Origin: Arthrobacter pascens
GTDB taxonomy: Bacteria; Actinomycetota; Actinomycetes; Actinomycetales; Micrococcaceae
Reading direction: 5' to 3'
DNA: 40,804 bases
Assembly (NCBI RefSeq): GCF_017052465.1
Contig: NZ_JAFHKT010000098.1
Span: 1-40,804 of the forward strand
Part shown: piece by piece, positions 24,086 through 33,389 of the stretch
How positions within the stretch are numbered: the stretch's first letter is position 1
Layout of the letters: each line of letters begins with the position of its first letter
Notes under the pieces: generated by a model
What the model saw: the letters and a program-made list of their open reading frames with translations, nothing else
Databases searched by the model: none
What the model was told of the DNA's origin: nothing
Made by a program: the position numbers and the translations under genes

Positions 24086-24691
24086 ATGCGCAAGCAATTC
24101 ATTTCTGTGCTGCTCGCCCTCGGAGTGATGGGCAGTCTGGCTGCCTGCACCCCGGATACCGGAACGGGGGAGCCCACCGCCACCCCCGGCGCCACGAGCG
24201 CATCACCGGGCTCCACGCCTGGGACCTCGGGTCCCGTCAGCCCGGAACCCGGTACGTCTGAGCCCGGCACCACTCCCCCGGACGCCGAGACGACGGCGCC
24301 GGCCCCTGCCCCGCCTGCACCCGCTCCGCTGCCTTCCGGACCCGGAACCGGGAATGCCGAACTCGCCATCACCGTCAAGCCCTCCCAGGACGGAACCGCC
24401 GTCAATTACACGCTCGTCTGCAACGGTGGCGCCCCGGTGGCCGAAAGCCAGCACCCGAGTGCTGCCAAGGCCTGTGCCGCATTGAAGGGTAATCCTGCCA
24501 TCCTGAACCAGCCCGCACCCCGCAAGAACGTCTCGTGCACCCAGCAGTACGGCGGCCCCCAGGTGGCCACGGTCACGGGAGCTGTTGACGGTACGCCCGT
24601 GGAGACGACCTTCATGCTGCGCAACGGCTGTGAAATCGGCGCCTGGAACGCCGCCAAGGACATTCTGGGGTCTGCCGGTGGGGCAGTCTAG
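24086..24691 (+). CDS. Lipoprotein with a subtilisin-inhibitor (SSI) domain
   Basis: 201 residues from ATG 24086, GAGGAG seven bases upstream. A lipobox LAAC at 18-21 predicts lipid anchoring on the outer face of the membrane. Residues 22-90 are a Pro/Thr/Ser/Gly linker. Residues ~91-201 match the Streptomyces subtilisin inhibitor family: four cysteines at 112, 130, 151, 182 in the SSI disulfide pattern, CTQQYGGP after the third Cys, and NGCEIGAWN around the fourth. By alignment with SSI (Cys-Pro-Met-Val-Tyr) the P1 residue would be Gln153, unusual for an inhibitor of this family. It should restrain extracellular serine proteases at the cell surface, and the two subtilases encoded on either side are obvious candidates. 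First gene of a three-gene coupled operon. Confidence 0.82.
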   Translation: MRKQFISVLLALGVMGSLAACTPDTGTGEPTATPGATSASPGSTPGTSGPVSPEPGTSEPGTTPPDAETTAPAPAPPAPAPLPSGPGTGNAELAITVKPSQDGTAVNYTLVCNGGAPVAESQHPSAAKACAALKGNPAILNQPAPRKNVSCTQQYGGPQVATVTGAVDGTPVETTFMLRNGCEIGAWNAAKDILGSAGGAV

Positions 24692-25664
24692 GGCCGTGCC
24701 CGGCGCACCGCTCGAACGGCAGGCTCAACCCCATGTGCTTCCAGCTGCCGACTGGCGCGAGCGGGAAGCCGCCCACGCCGCACGGGTGCGCCGCTACGCC
24801 GACCCCTACCTTGCGCGCCGCTCCGCCGGCCGGAAGCACCCGGTGGAGGATTTCCTCTTCACCTATTACACGCAGAAGCCCGGCCAGCTGCTGCGCTGGC
24901 ATCCGGGTGACGGCGTGGTTCTCTCCGGAGCGGAGGCGGGGCCACGCAGCACGTGGAAGTACTACCGCGCGCTCGACGACGGCGAACTCGCCGTGTGTGG
25001 CCTGCCGCCCGGCAGCACGGCAGTCACCGTGGACCGCACGGCGTTTGTTGCCGCGCGCCGCGACGCCCTGGTTTTTGCCCAGGTCATCCTGGCCGGCACC
25101 GCCGCGCGTCCTGCCCAGTTCGGCTGCTTCGGCCTGCACGAGTGGGCCATGGTGTACCGCCAGGACAAGTTTGAGCTGCGGCACGAATACCTGAAGCTGC
25201 GGCTGGGTGGTTCCGGCACCGACCAAGTCGTCGAAGACAACCGGATCCGTTGTTCGCATTTTGACGCGTTCCGTTTCTACACGCCGGATGCGCTGCCGCT
25301 GAACGAGCTCTCGCCCAGCAGGGAGAACCAGCGGACCATGGAGCAGCCCGGCTGCCTGCACGCGAACATGGATCTGTACAAGTGGGCCTACAAGCTTTCA
25401 CCCGCGCTGCCGAGCGAGCTGGTGATGGACTGCTTCGAACTCTCGTGGCGGGTGCGGGCCATGGACATGAAGGCCTCCCCCTACGACCTCGCCGACTGGG
25501 GATACCCTCCCATCAGGATTGAGACGGCAGAGGGCAAAGCCACCTACGTTGAGCAGCAGCGTGCGTTCTCCGCGGAGGCGCAGGTCCTGCGCGGCAGGTT
25601 GCTGACGGCACTCGCCCCGCTCTTCGAGGCTCTGGGCCCTGATCCCTCACGAGGCCAGCCGTGA
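24678..25664 (+). CDS. Conserved actinobacterial protein, often labelled 3-methyladenine DNA glycosylase
   Basis: 328 residues from GTG 24678 (GGGG seven bases upstream, overlapping the preceding stop by 14 bp); GTG 24696 is an alternative. Conserved-looking blocks are KHPVEDFLFTYYTQKPGQLLRWHPG, QFGCFGLHEWAMVYR, RCSHFDAFRFYTPDALPLN, RTMEQPGCLHANMDLYKW and SWRVRAMDMKASPYDL. I recall homologues carrying the glycosylase name, but I see neither an HhH-GPD nor an AlkA/AAG signature, so the name is unproven. The Cys and His in FGCFGLHEW and GCLHANMD look functional. It overlaps both inhibitor genes in the operon, so a link to proteolysis rather than DNA repair deserves consideration. Confidence 0.65.
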   Translation: MGQSRAVPGAPLERQAQPHVLPAADWREREAAHAARVRRYADPYLARRSAGRKHPVEDFLFTYYTQKPGQLLRWHPGDGVVLSGAEAGPRSTWKYYRALDDGELAVCGLPPGSTAVTVDRTAFVAARRDALVFAQVILAGTAARPAQFGCFGLHEWAMVYRQDKFELRHEYLKLRLGGSGTDQVVEDNRIRCSHFDAFRFYTPDALPLNELSPSRENQRTMEQPGCLHANMDLYKWAYKLSPALPSELVMDCFELSWRVRAMDMKASPYDLADWGYPPIRIETAEGKATYVEQQRAFSAEAQVLRGRLLTALAPLFEALGPDPSRGQP

Positions 25665-26044
25665 CCGGCGCCGGCGCCAATCCCCCCACGCCGGACCTGG
25701 ACCTCGACCTGACCGTCGCCCTGACCGAGGCGCCCGGGGGTCCGGAGCGGACCTTTACCTTAGCCCGGCGGCCGGGACATCCCCCGGAATCGAACCTGCC
25801 GGACCCTGCGGGGGCGGTTGCCGCCGTCGAACGCTTCGGGGAAGGGATCTTCTTTCCCGTTCCGGGGCCTCCCATGCTTTGCACGCAGCAGTACGGAGGC
25901 CCGCAGGTGGCGGTGGTCACCGGAACGTTCGGCGGGCGGCAGGTGCACTCCCGGTTTTCCCTGACAGACGGCTGCGAAATTGCGCGCTGGCACGCACTCG
26001 CCCCGCTCCTGGGCGGAATTTCCGGGTCAACCGGCGCAGTCTGA
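25661..26044 (+). CDS. SSI-domain protein without signal peptide
   Basis: 127 residues; the GTG start overlaps the preceding stop as GTGA, with GAGG eight bases upstream. The C-terminal half repeats the inhibitor core of the lipoprotein two genes upstream: LCTQQYGGPQVAVVTG (C74) and TDGCEIARW (C105), with the same 31-residue Cys spacing and the identical CTQQYGGPQV segment. There is no signal peptide or lipobox. The other SSI cysteine pair is absent: its positions hold Arg36 and about Val53. A protein that has lost both export and one disulfide is most simply a cytoplasmic SSI-fold protein. The target is unknown. Confidence 0.72.
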   Translation: MTGAGANPPTPDLDLDLTVALTEAPGGPERTFTLARRPGHPPESNLPDPAGAVAAVERFGEGIFFPVPGPPMLCTQQYGGPQVAVVTGTFGGRQVHSRFSLTDGCEIARWHALAPLLGGISGSTGAV

Positions 26045-26062
26045 AACAGGCGCAGTTTTGAA

Positions 26063-26104
26063 ACAGCAGTGGCCGGCGGTGCGCGCACCGCCGGCCACTG
26101 CTGT
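26063..26104. terminator. Hairpin between the inhibitor operon and the second subtilase
   Basis: A 20-bp perfect stem (26063-26082 with 26085-26104) with a minimal loop, placed between convergent stops at 26044 and 26141. There is no U-run. Confidence 0.6.
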
Positions 26105-26140
26105 CAGGGGTCCTCAACGGAACCCGGATCCGGGACCTTC

Positions 26141-29100
26141 CTAGACGGAGTTATCCGGATTCCGGGTCAGGTCCTCGTTGAGGACCTTTCCCTGCTCCTC
26201 TTTCTTTTTCTTCGGATCTTCCGAAGCCGGTGGAACGCCCGCGACGCCTCCCGGTGTCACCACGACGCTGACGAAGGTCGGTGCGCTGGCCCCGTCGAAC
26301 GTGACCCGGCCGATGTACGAGCCGGGGACCAGGTTTTTCCACGACAGCGCCAGGTTGCCGGACCGGCCGTTGGCGAGGCGCACGGGGTCAGGGGCGACCG
26401 TGGCGTTTCCAACATTTGCTCCCAGGACCGCGGCGTCCACAGAGGCCTTGGTAGCTTGGCCGTTGGGGCTGTCGTACAGATTCACGTACATCCGGTAGGT
26501 TCCGGGTGCCGGGTTGGGGATGGACACCGATTCGCTGGCCGACGCTGTGGCCTCGACGATCGCCTGGTTACTCGGGGTGATGACCACCATGTCGAAGTCG
26601 GCATTTTCATCCGCCGAGAAGACGGACAGCTTGGCCAGCGGGGCGCCGGCCGGAACCTCGACGTTCTTCACGAAGTTTGAGGCGTCGGTCGCGTACCTGA
26701 ACGGGCCGGGGACCAGTTCAACGGCGGAGGAATCCGCCTTCGACAGGCCGTCAAGGGTCACATCAGTGGGTGAGCCCGAGCCGGAGACGATGCCGATGTT
26801 TCCGGAACCGCGGCCTCCTTCAGAGGTGAAGGCCACGTTCTTGGGGGCCACGACGGACTGCGGGCGCACTGCAATCGGGGATGCCACGGTGGTGTCTGAC
26901 CCCTGCCAGACCAGAGAGCCCATGGCGAACTGCCCGAGTTTGGCGTTCTGGTTCTCGAAGGAAACCTTGAACGTGCGCTTTTCGCCGGGCGAGTTGAAGG
27001 ACATGATGGACGGGGTCACGGTAACCTTCACACCCGGCACGCTGGCCTTGGCACGATACACACCCGGGGCCAGCGCGGTCACGGTCCGGGTGACCTCGAT
27101 CTTGCCTGCCAGGTTTCCGAGGGAGAAGGACGGGACATTCATATCGCGGGATTTCGTACTGCCAAGATCCGGAATGCCCAGGTCGACCCCGGTCCCCTGG
27201 ATGAACCTCAGGTAGTCATCGCCGTCGGCATCGTAGACGAGGCCCGGACTCAACATCCGGCCCGGGTCCACCTGGCCGGCACCGGTGGCATGGACATCGG
27301 CGTTGTTGGAGCCGTCGGCAAGCTTGATGTCACCGGCCGTGGTCATCATGGCCGATTTCACAGCAGCCGGGGACCACAGGGCGTTCTTGCCCAGGATGAG
27401 GGCGCCGAATCCGGCAACGTGGGGCGCCGCCATGGATGTCCCGGACATGAACCCGAACGTGTCGCCTCCGGCACCGATGGGCGAAACGCCGGCCAGGACA
27501 GCAACGCCCGGGGCGGCGACGTCCGGCTTGAGAAGATCCGAGTCCGTGGCGAGCAGCGGACCGCGGGATGAGAATCCAGCGATCTGCGGCTGCCCTTCAG
27601 CCGGCAGCCCGGTGGTGTCCTTGTTCACGAGGGAAACCGTGATGGCCGGGTTCGCGGTCACCTTGGACTTGATCTCCTCCGTCGCGGGAGGGTTCACGTG
27701 GACTGTCGGCACTGAGTGCTTGTCCGCATCGAGGGACGAATTGGTCACATTGACCAGAATCATTCCGACGCCGCCGCCTCGCGCCACTTCGGCGCTCTTG
27801 GCTACCCGGTCATAGGTGCCGCGGTCGCACACCACCACCCTGCCGGAGATCTTCGCCGGATCCAGGGACCCCGGGCCGCACAGCCGAGGGTCGGGATCCT
27901 GTCCGGAACCCGCATTCGCGGCAAGGACCACCCCGGCCCCGGTAATTTCGCGGTTCATGATGCTTGCGCCGCGGAATTTGCTGCCGTCGGAGAATTCAGC
28001 CGTGCCCTGCAGTTCTTGGGAGAAATTGCTGGCCGCAACGGTCGTGACCCAGGGCTCCCCGTGGTTGACGGTGCTGGCCGCAGGTCCGGAGTTGCCGGCA
28101 GACGCCGAAACGAAGATGCCGGCAGAGGCTGCAGAGAGGAACGCCAGCGACACCGGGTCCGTCGTGGTGGATGTTGTGCCCGAAATGGAGTAGTTCAGCA
28201 CGTCAACGCCGTCCAGCACCGCCTGGTTGATGGCGTCAATGGAGGCGGAGGTGTAGCAGCCTCCCGTGGCGGGGTCGTTGTCCTCCCAGCAGATCTTGTA
28301 GATGGACAGCTTGGCCGCCGGGGCAATGCCGCCGGTCAGGCCGAAGCTGCGGCCGTCCACGAACGTCTCGACGTTGGGGTTGCCAGCGGCGGTGCTGGCG
28401 GTATGGGTACCGTGGCTGCCGACGTCAACCGGGGAAATCAGCTCTTCCGGTGCACGGTCCGCCTTGTCCACGGTGTCCTCAAAGGCTTCCGAGAAGTAGC
28501 GGGCGCTCAGGACCTTGGAATTGCAGGCCTTGCCATCAAATCCCTCGCCCTTCTGGCACTCGCCCTCAAAGGTGCTGCCGTCCGACTTCAGCATGGCGAT
28601 GTTGCCGCCCGCGGTGCGGTAGGGGACGCCGACCTGCGGCTCCCCTTTAAGCGGCTGCACCTCCCCTCCGGCGAAGAACGCGCTGGACGGTGTGTAGCCG
28701 GAATCAATGACCCCGACCACCACGCCTTTGCCCGCGCCCTCCTGGCCGCCGAACTGTGCGTTCCACGCGCCGTTGGGGCCGCTGAGCTTGAGGAAGTCGG
28801 TGGTGGAGTAGTCCGGCGCCTGCTGGATATCAGGAGCGACCGTGAGGACGCCCGGGTCCTTGGCAAGGTTCACGGCCTGGTCCGCCGTCAGCGTCGCGCT
28901 GAAACCGTTGAGGGCCGCAGTGTACCTGTGCCGGATCTGCACATTTTCCTGGTTGGCCAGTGCTGTCTGCTTGGCCTCAAGGTGCGCCTGGTACCGCTGC
29001 ACTTCGGCCCGGCGGGCGTCGAGCTTCCTGCCCTTCTGCGGCCTGGTGGCGGCAAACCCTGCGGTACCGCCTGCGTACGTGGCTGCGGGCTTGTCAGCCA

Positions 29101-29299
29101 GGACCACGATGTAGCGCCCCGCCTGGAAGTCCTTCGGATCAATGGTCTTGTGCTGCCCCGCTTGCGTCATGCCCGGGGTCGGGGCGGCGACGGCCGGCGA
29201 AGCGGCAAGGGATGAAAGGAGCAAAGGCAGACCGACACACAGTGCCGCTGCTTTCCGGATCCCCCGGCTTCGGAAGAAGCTCTTTCCTGCAGAATTCAC
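26141..29299 (-). CDS. Secreted subtilisin-like serine peptidase (S8, Vpr type), long form
   Basis: 1052 residues, GTG start at 29299 with a distant AAAGG. Signal peptide ~1-39 (ALCVGLPLLLSSLAASPAVAA). The I9 propeptide (YIVVLADKPAATYAGG) is followed by the catalytic domain with D199 (GVIDSG), H296 (SHGTHTAST) and S622 (SGTSMAAPHVAG) and a PA insertion (~470-560, VVVCDRG). It is closely related to the peptidase at 21430-23841 along its first ~800 residues, and adds ~250 C-terminal residues of beta-rich PPC/Fn3-like sequence ending in a charged tail (DPKKKKEEQGK). It is convergent with the inhibitor operon. An in-locus duplication followed by loss or gain of the C-terminal module is likely. 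Confidence 0.92.
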   Translation of the reverse strand: MNSAGKSFFRSRGIRKAAALCVGLPLLLSSLAASPAVAAPTPGMTQAGQHKTIDPKDFQAGRYIVVLADKPAATYAGGTAGFAATRPQKGRKLDARRAEVQRYQAHLEAKQTALANQENVQIRHRYTAALNGFSATLTADQAVNLAKDPGVLTVAPDIQQAPDYSTTDFLKLSGPNGAWNAQFGGQEGAGKGVVVGVIDSGYTPSSAFFAGGEVQPLKGEPQVGVPYRTAGGNIAMLKSDGSTFEGECQKGEGFDGKACNSKVLSARYFSEAFEDTVDKADRAPEELISPVDVGSHGTHTASTAAGNPNVETFVDGRSFGLTGGIAPAAKLSIYKICWEDNDPATGGCYTSASIDAINQAVLDGVDVLNYSISGTTSTTTDPVSLAFLSAASAGIFVSASAGNSGPAASTVNHGEPWVTTVAASNFSQELQGTAEFSDGSKFRGASIMNREITGAGVVLAANAGSGQDPDPRLCGPGSLDPAKISGRVVVCDRGTYDRVAKSAEVARGGGVGMILVNVTNSSLDADKHSVPTVHVNPPATEEIKSKVTANPAITVSLVNKDTTGLPAEGQPQIAGFSSRGPLLATDSDLLKPDVAAPGVAVLAGVSPIGAGGDTFGFMSGTSMAAPHVAGFGALILGKNALWSPAAVKSAMMTTAGDIKLADGSNNADVHATGAGQVDPGRMLSPGLVYDADGDDYLRFIQGTGVDLGIPDLGSTKSRDMNVPSFSLGNLAGKIEVTRTVTALAPGVYRAKASVPGVKVTVTPSIMSFNSPGEKRTFKVSFENQNAKLGQFAMGSLVWQGSDTTVASPIAVRPQSVVAPKNVAFTSEGGRGSGNIGIVSGSGSPTDVTLDGLSKADSSAVELVPGPFRYATDASNFVKNVEVPAGAPLAKLSVFSADENADFDMVVITPSNQAIVEATASASESVSIPNPAPGTYRMYVNLYDSPNGQATKASVDAAVLGANVGNATVAPDPVRLANGRSGNLALSWKNLVPGSYIGRVTFDGASAPTFVSVVVTPGGVAGVPPASEDPKKKKEEQGKVLNEDLTRNPDNSV

Positions 29300-29413
29300 G
29301 AGTGATTTGAACCTTTCATCAGGACCGGTCCCGGCTGCGCTGCCGGGCTCATTCGGCCGAGCCGCGCGAGATTGACAGGTCCTGTCGATTCCCCCATGGT
29401 CAGCCGATCCCCA

Positions 29414-29486
29414 CAGTACCTACTGGCAGGTATTTATGACATACGCCACAAACCACTTTTTATTTTTGTCATTCAAATCAACATGG
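29414..29486. promoter_or_regulatory. AT-rich region with inverted repeat upstream of the second subtilase
   Basis: CAGTA-CC-TACTG (29414-29425) precedes an unusually AT-rich run through 29486. It probably contains the subtilase promoter and an operator. No single -35/-10 pair stands out, and nothing coding is seen in 29300-29590. Confidence 0.3.
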
Positions 29487-29538
29487 TGCTTAAAAGACGG
29501 AAGCGGGCACCCGGAAAGGGCACCCGCAAATATCGGCT

Positions 29539-29572
29539 CAGGATCCGGCGCCCCGTAGGGCGTCGGATCCTG
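29539..29572 (-). terminator. Hairpin downstream of the small membrane protein gene
   Basis: A 14-bp stem with one G-U (29539-29552 with 29559-29572) lies 19 bases after the stop of the 61-residue gene. A second hairpin, GCGGG-CA-CCC-GGAAA-GGG-CA-CCCGC, lies just beyond it. Confidence 0.55.
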
Positions 29573-29590
29573 TGAGGCCTGCCTGGAGTG

Positions 29591-29776
29591 CTACTGGCGC
29601 GGAGTGCGGACCACGTCGCTGATCCACTGGCGGGTCTTCTCGTCCACAGGACCAGCCGTGCGGCTGTTCCTGGCGGCGCGGTCCGCTTTGATCTTTTGGA
29701 GAACCATCCTCCCCAGCCCCGCGAACACGGCGGCGGCGATCACTGGCAACAGTACGGATTTCGGTTTCTCAGCCAT
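29591..29776 (-). CDS. Small membrane protein
   Basis: 61 residues: MAEKPKSVLLPVIAAAVFAG begins with a short basic segment and then one hydrophobic span (~8-26), followed by a basic cytoplasmic-type tail KIKADRAARNSRTAG. AGGA lies eight bases upstream and TAGGAT lies exactly six bases before the ATG, so it may be leaderless. It is the divergent neighbour of purS. I do not recognise a family. Confidence 0.68.
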   Translation of the reverse strand: MAEKPKSVLLPVIAAAVFAGLGRMVLQKIKADRAARNSRTAGPVDEKTRQWISDVVRTPRQ

Positions 29777-29782
29777 TCCGCA

Positions 29783-29788
29783 ATCCTA
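29783..29788 (-). promoter_or_regulatory. -10-like hexamer TAGGAT, possible leaderless promoter
   Basis: TAGGAT, then TGCGGA, then ATG 29776 on the minus strand: the same six-base geometry as at 6680, 36774 and 38323. Confidence 0.4.
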
Positions 29789-30014
29789 CTGACGGGGCCG
29801 ACGGCGGGCCAGAGCCGCCGTCGGCCTTCACGCGAGGCCAGCGTCACTGGGGCCGAATACGGCGTGCGGCGCTGCGGCCGGTAGAATGGGCAAGCAAGCT
29901 CGCGGAGCGCCCGTCCATGTTGTGCCATTTGTGCCAAAATGCCGCAGACGAACGGCGTGAGACGGCACCACTCCGCTGCGCCCTTACCCAATGCTCACGC
30001 ACAGGAGTTACCGG

Positions 30015-30266
30015 ATGCCCCGGATCGTTGTCGACGTCATGCCCAAGCCCGAGATTCTGGACCCCCAGGGGAAAGCCATCGTGGGTGCACTCCCCCGCCT
30101 GGGCTTCACCAGCTTTAGCGCCGTCCGCCAGGGCAAGCGCTTCGAACTGACCGTCGACGGCGAGGTGACCGATGCGATCCTTGCCCAGGCAAAGGAAGCC
30201 GCGGAAACCCTGCTGTCCAACCCGGTGATCGAGGACGTCGTCAACGTCGAGGTCGTCGAGGCCTGA
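30015..30266 (+). CDS. purS: Phosphoribosylformylglycinamidine synthase subunit PurS
   Basis: 83 residues from ATG 30015 (GGAG eight bases upstream; an ATG at 29991 gives eight unconserved residues). [22 protein letters not shown] and [20 protein letters not shown] are the PurS pattern. PurS is the small dimeric adaptor that holds PurQ on PurL and helps pass ammonia in the fourth step of purine synthesis. It is first in a compact purS-purQ-purL operon. TAGAAT at 29882-29887 is a possible -10. Confidence 0.95.
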   Translation: MPRIVVDVMPKPEILDPQGKAIVGALPRLGFTSFSAVRQGKRFELTVDGEVTDAILAQAKEAAETLLSNPVIEDVVNVEVVEA

Positions 30267-30267
30267 T

Positions 30268-31041
30268 ATGACTGAGCTTCCCCTGATCGGCGAGGCGGTC
30301 GCTGTCGCGGCCAGCCCGCGCCTCGCCGGCGCCAAGATCGGCGTCGTCACGTTCCCCGGCACCCTCGATGACCGCGACGCCGCGCGCGCGGTCCGCCTCG
30401 CGGGCGGCACGCCCGTCCCGCTGTGGCACGCCGACACGGCCCTGGGTGACGTGGACGCCGTCATCATCCCCGGCGGCTTCTCCTATGGCGACTACCTCCG
30501 GGCCGGCGCCATCGCACGTTTCGCGCCGCTGATGTCCAAGGTCATCGACGCGGCCAACTCGGATGCCAAACTGCCGGTGCTCGGCATCTGCAACGGCTTC
30601 CAGATCCTCACCGAGTCGCACCTGCTGCCCGGATCCATGATCAAGAATGACCACCTGAAGTTCATGTGCCGCGACCAGGTGCTGCGCGTGGAAAACAGCA
30701 ACACCGACTGGACCCTCGATTACGCCGAGGGCCAGGAAATCACGGTGCCGCTGAAGAACCAGGACGGCCAGTACATCGCCGACGAGAAGACCCTGGACGC
30801 GCTCGAGGCGGAAGGCCGCGTGGTGTTCCGCTACGTGGGCTTCAACCCGAACGGCTCCCGCCGCGACATCGCCGGCATCTCCAACGCGGCCGGCAACGTG
30901 GTGGGCCTCATGCCGCACCCCGAGCACGCAGTGGAGCTGGGCTTCGGCCCCGAGTCCCTCGATGGCATCGGCGGATCCGACACTGACGGCCTGGGCTTCT
31001 TCACTTCCGTACTGAACAAGATCGTGGGAGCAAACAAATGA
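30268..31041 (+). CDS. purQ: Phosphoribosylformylglycinamidine synthase subunit PurQ (glutaminase)
   Basis: 257 residues; it begins one base after the purS stop, GAGG six bases upstream. Class I glutamine amidotransferase: nucleophile C108 in [11 protein letters not shown], with the His/Glu pair in [10 protein letters not shown]. There are ~22 residues before the first strand [18 protein letters not shown], slightly longer than most PurQ. It releases ammonia from glutamine for PurL. The stop overlaps the purL start by 4 bp (ATGA), implying coupled translation. Confidence 0.96.
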   Translation: MTELPLIGEAVAVAASPRLAGAKIGVVTFPGTLDDRDAARAVRLAGGTPVPLWHADTALGDVDAVIIPGGFSYGDYLRAGAIARFAPLMSKVIDAANSDAKLPVLGICNGFQILTESHLLPGSMIKNDHLKFMCRDQVLRVENSNTDWTLDYAEGQEITVPLKNQDGQYIADEKTLDALEAEGRVVFRYVGFNPNGSRRDIAGISNAAGNVVGLMPHPEHAVELGFGPESLDGIGGSDTDGLGFFTSVLNKIVGANK

Positions 31042-33365
31042 CCGAGATCTCGACCAGCTCGATCACCGAGACCAAGAAGTTCAACATCGACACCGTCGAG
31101 AACGCTGCCAAGACGCCGGACACGGAACTCCCCTGGGCCGAGCTGGGTCTGAAGCAGAACGAGTTCGACGAGGTCGTGAAGGTCCTGGGCCGCCGCCCCA
31201 CCGGCGCCGAGCTCGCCATGTACTCCGTGATGTGGAGCGAGCACTGCTCCTACAAGTCCTCCAAGAACCACCTGCGCCAGTTCGGCGAAAAGGTGACGGA
31301 CGAGATGAAGAAGGACATGCTGGTGGGCATCGGCGAAAACGCCGGCGTCACCAACCTGGGCGACGGCTGGGCCGTGACGTTCAAGATCGAGTCCCACAAC
31401 TCGCCGTCGTTCGTGGAGCCCTACCAGGGTGCCGCCACGGGCATCGGCGGCATTGTCCGCGACATCATTTCCATGGGCGCCCGCCCGGTGGCCGTGATGG
31501 ATCCGCTGCGTTTCGGTGCGATCGACCACCCGGACACGGCACGCGTCATCCACGGCGCCGTGGCAGGCATTGGCGGCTACGGCAACTCCCTCGGCCTGCC
31601 CAACATCGGCGGCGAAATGGTCTTCGACTCCGTGTACCAGGGCAACCCGCTGGTCAACGCGCTGGCCGTCGGCGTCATGCGCCACGAGGACATCCGCCTC
31701 GCCAACGCCTCCGGCAAGGGCAACAAGGTGGTGCTGTTCGGTGCCCGCACCGGCGGCGACGGAATCGGCGGCGCGTCCGTGCTGGCCTCGGAGTCCTTCG
31801 ATGACACCAAGCCGTCCAAGCGCCCCGCCGTCCAGGTGGGCGACCCGTTCGCCGAGAAGGTCCTGATCGAGTGCTGCCTGGAGCTGTTCAAGGGTTCCCT
31901 GGTGGAGGGCATCCAGGACCTGGGCGCCGCCGGTATTTCCTGCGCCACCTCCGAGCTCGCCTCCAACGGCGACGGCGGCATGGAGGTTGAACTGACCTCC
32001 GTCCTGCTGCGCGACCCCACCCTGACCCCGGGCGAAATCCTGATGTCCGAGTCGCAGGAACGCATGATGGCCGTGGTCACGCCCGAGAACGTCGCCGCTT
32101 TTGAAGCGGTCATGGACAAGTGGGCCGTGGAATACTCCTGGCTGGGCGAGGTGACCGACACCGGCCGCCTGATCATCACGTGGGACGGCGAGGTCATCGT
32201 CGACGTGGACCCCCGCACCGTGGCCCACGACGGCCCGGTCTACGACCGCCCGTACGCCCGCCCCGAGTGGCAGGACGCCGTGCAGGCCGATGCCTTCACC
32301 GGGTCCGTCCAGGACACCGGCCGCCCCTCCGCTCCCGCGGAACTGGCCGCCGCCGTCACCGAGCTCATTTCCTCGCCGAACATGTGCGACAAGTCCTGGA
32401 TCACCGACCAGTACGACCGCTACGTCGGCGGCAACACCGCCATGGCGTTCCCGGACGACGCAGGAGTGGTCCGCGTGGATGAGGAAACGCGCCTGGGCGT
32501 GGCCCTGGCCACCGACGCCAACGGCCGCTACACGTACCTCGACCCGTACCACGGCGCCCAGCTGGCCCTGGCCGAGGCCTACCGCAACGTGGCCACCTCC
32601 GGCGCCGTGCCGATGGCCGTCAGCGACTGCCTGAACTTCGGTTCCCCGGAGGATCCCGACGTCATGTGGCAGCTCGCCGAGGCCATCCGCGGCCTGTCGG
32701 ATGCCTGCATGGAGCTGGGCATCCCGGTCACGGGCGGCAACGTCTCGCTGTACAACCAGACCGGCACGACGCCGATCCACCCCTCCCCGGTGGTGGCTGT
32801 GCTGGGCAAGCTCGACGACGTCGCGCGCCGCACGCCGTCGGGCTGGCGCGAAGATGGCCAGGCCATCTACCTGCTGGGCACGACGGCGGCAGAGCTGGAC
32901 GGTTCGGAGTGGTCCAACCTGCGCGGACACCTCGGTGGACTGCCGCCCAAGGTTGACCTCGCGGCGGAACGCGCCCTGGGCGAAATCCTGATCAACGCCT
33001 CCCGCGACGGCATGGTGGACTCCGCGCACGACCTCTCCGAGGGCGGCCTCGCGGCGGCCCTCGTGGAGTCCTCGCTCCGCTACGGCGTCGGCGCCCGGAT
33101 CGCGCTGCAGGATGTCATGGACCGCGACGGCGTGGACCTCTTCACGGCGCTGTTCTCCGAGTCCCAGGGCCGCGCCATCGTGGGCGTCCCGCGCTCGGAG
33201 GAAGTCCGCTTCACGGACATGTGCACGGCCCGCGGTTTCGTTCACACCCGTATCGGCGTGGTGGACGCGGACAGCGGCAAGCTTGAGATCAACGGCGTGG
33301 AGGCACTCCCGCTCGACGCCCTGCGCGAAGCCCACGAGGCCACGCTGCCGAAGTACTTCGGCTAG
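31038..33365 (+). CDS. purL: Phosphoribosylformylglycinamidine synthase subunit PurL
   Basis: 775 residues, the small (Bacillus-type) PurL. Recognisable blocks are [38 protein letters not shown] and [19 protein letters not shown] in the first AIR-synthase-like half, and [12 protein letters not shown] and [16 protein letters not shown] in the second. It uses ATP and the ammonia from PurQ to make FGAM from FGAR in the cytoplasm. The hairpin repeat at 33390-33437 begins 24 bases after the stop and may serve as its terminator. Confidence 0.97.
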   Translation: MTEISTSSITETKKFNIDTVENAAKTPDTELPWAELGLKQNEFDEVVKVLGRRPTGAELAMYSVMWSEHCSYKSSKNHLRQFGEKVTDEMKKDMLVGIGENAGVTNLGDGWAVTFKIESHNSPSFVEPYQGAATGIGGIVRDIISMGARPVAVMDPLRFGAIDHPDTARVIHGAVAGIGGYGNSLGLPNIGGEMVFDSVYQGNPLVNALAVGVMRHEDIRLANASGKGNKVVLFGARTGGDGIGGASVLASESFDDTKPSKRPAVQVGDPFAEKVLIECCLELFKGSLVEGIQDLGAAGISCATSELASNGDGGMEVELTSVLLRDPTLTPGEILMSESQERMMAVVTPENVAAFEAVMDKWAVEYSWLGEVTDTGRLIITWDGEVIVDVDPRTVAHDGPVYDRPYARPEWQDAVQADAFTGSVQDTGRPSAPAELAAAVTELISSPNMCDKSWITDQYDRYVGGNTAMAFPDDAGVVRVDEETRLGVALATDANGRYTYLDPYHGAQLALAEAYRNVATSGAVPMAVSDCLNFGSPEDPDVMWQLAEAIRGLSDACMELGIPVTGGNVSLYNQTGTTPIHPSPVVAVLGKLDDVARRTPSGWREDGQAIYLLGTTAAELDGSEWSNLRGHLGGLPPKVDLAAERALGEILINASRDGMVDSAHDLSEGGLAAALVESSLRYGVGARIALQDVMDRDGVDLFTALFSESQGRAIVGVPRSEEVRFTDMCTARGFVHTRIGVVDADSGKLEINGVEALPLDALREAHEATLPKYFG

Positions 33366-33389
33366 TCCCCACCCACCACATCCATCGAT

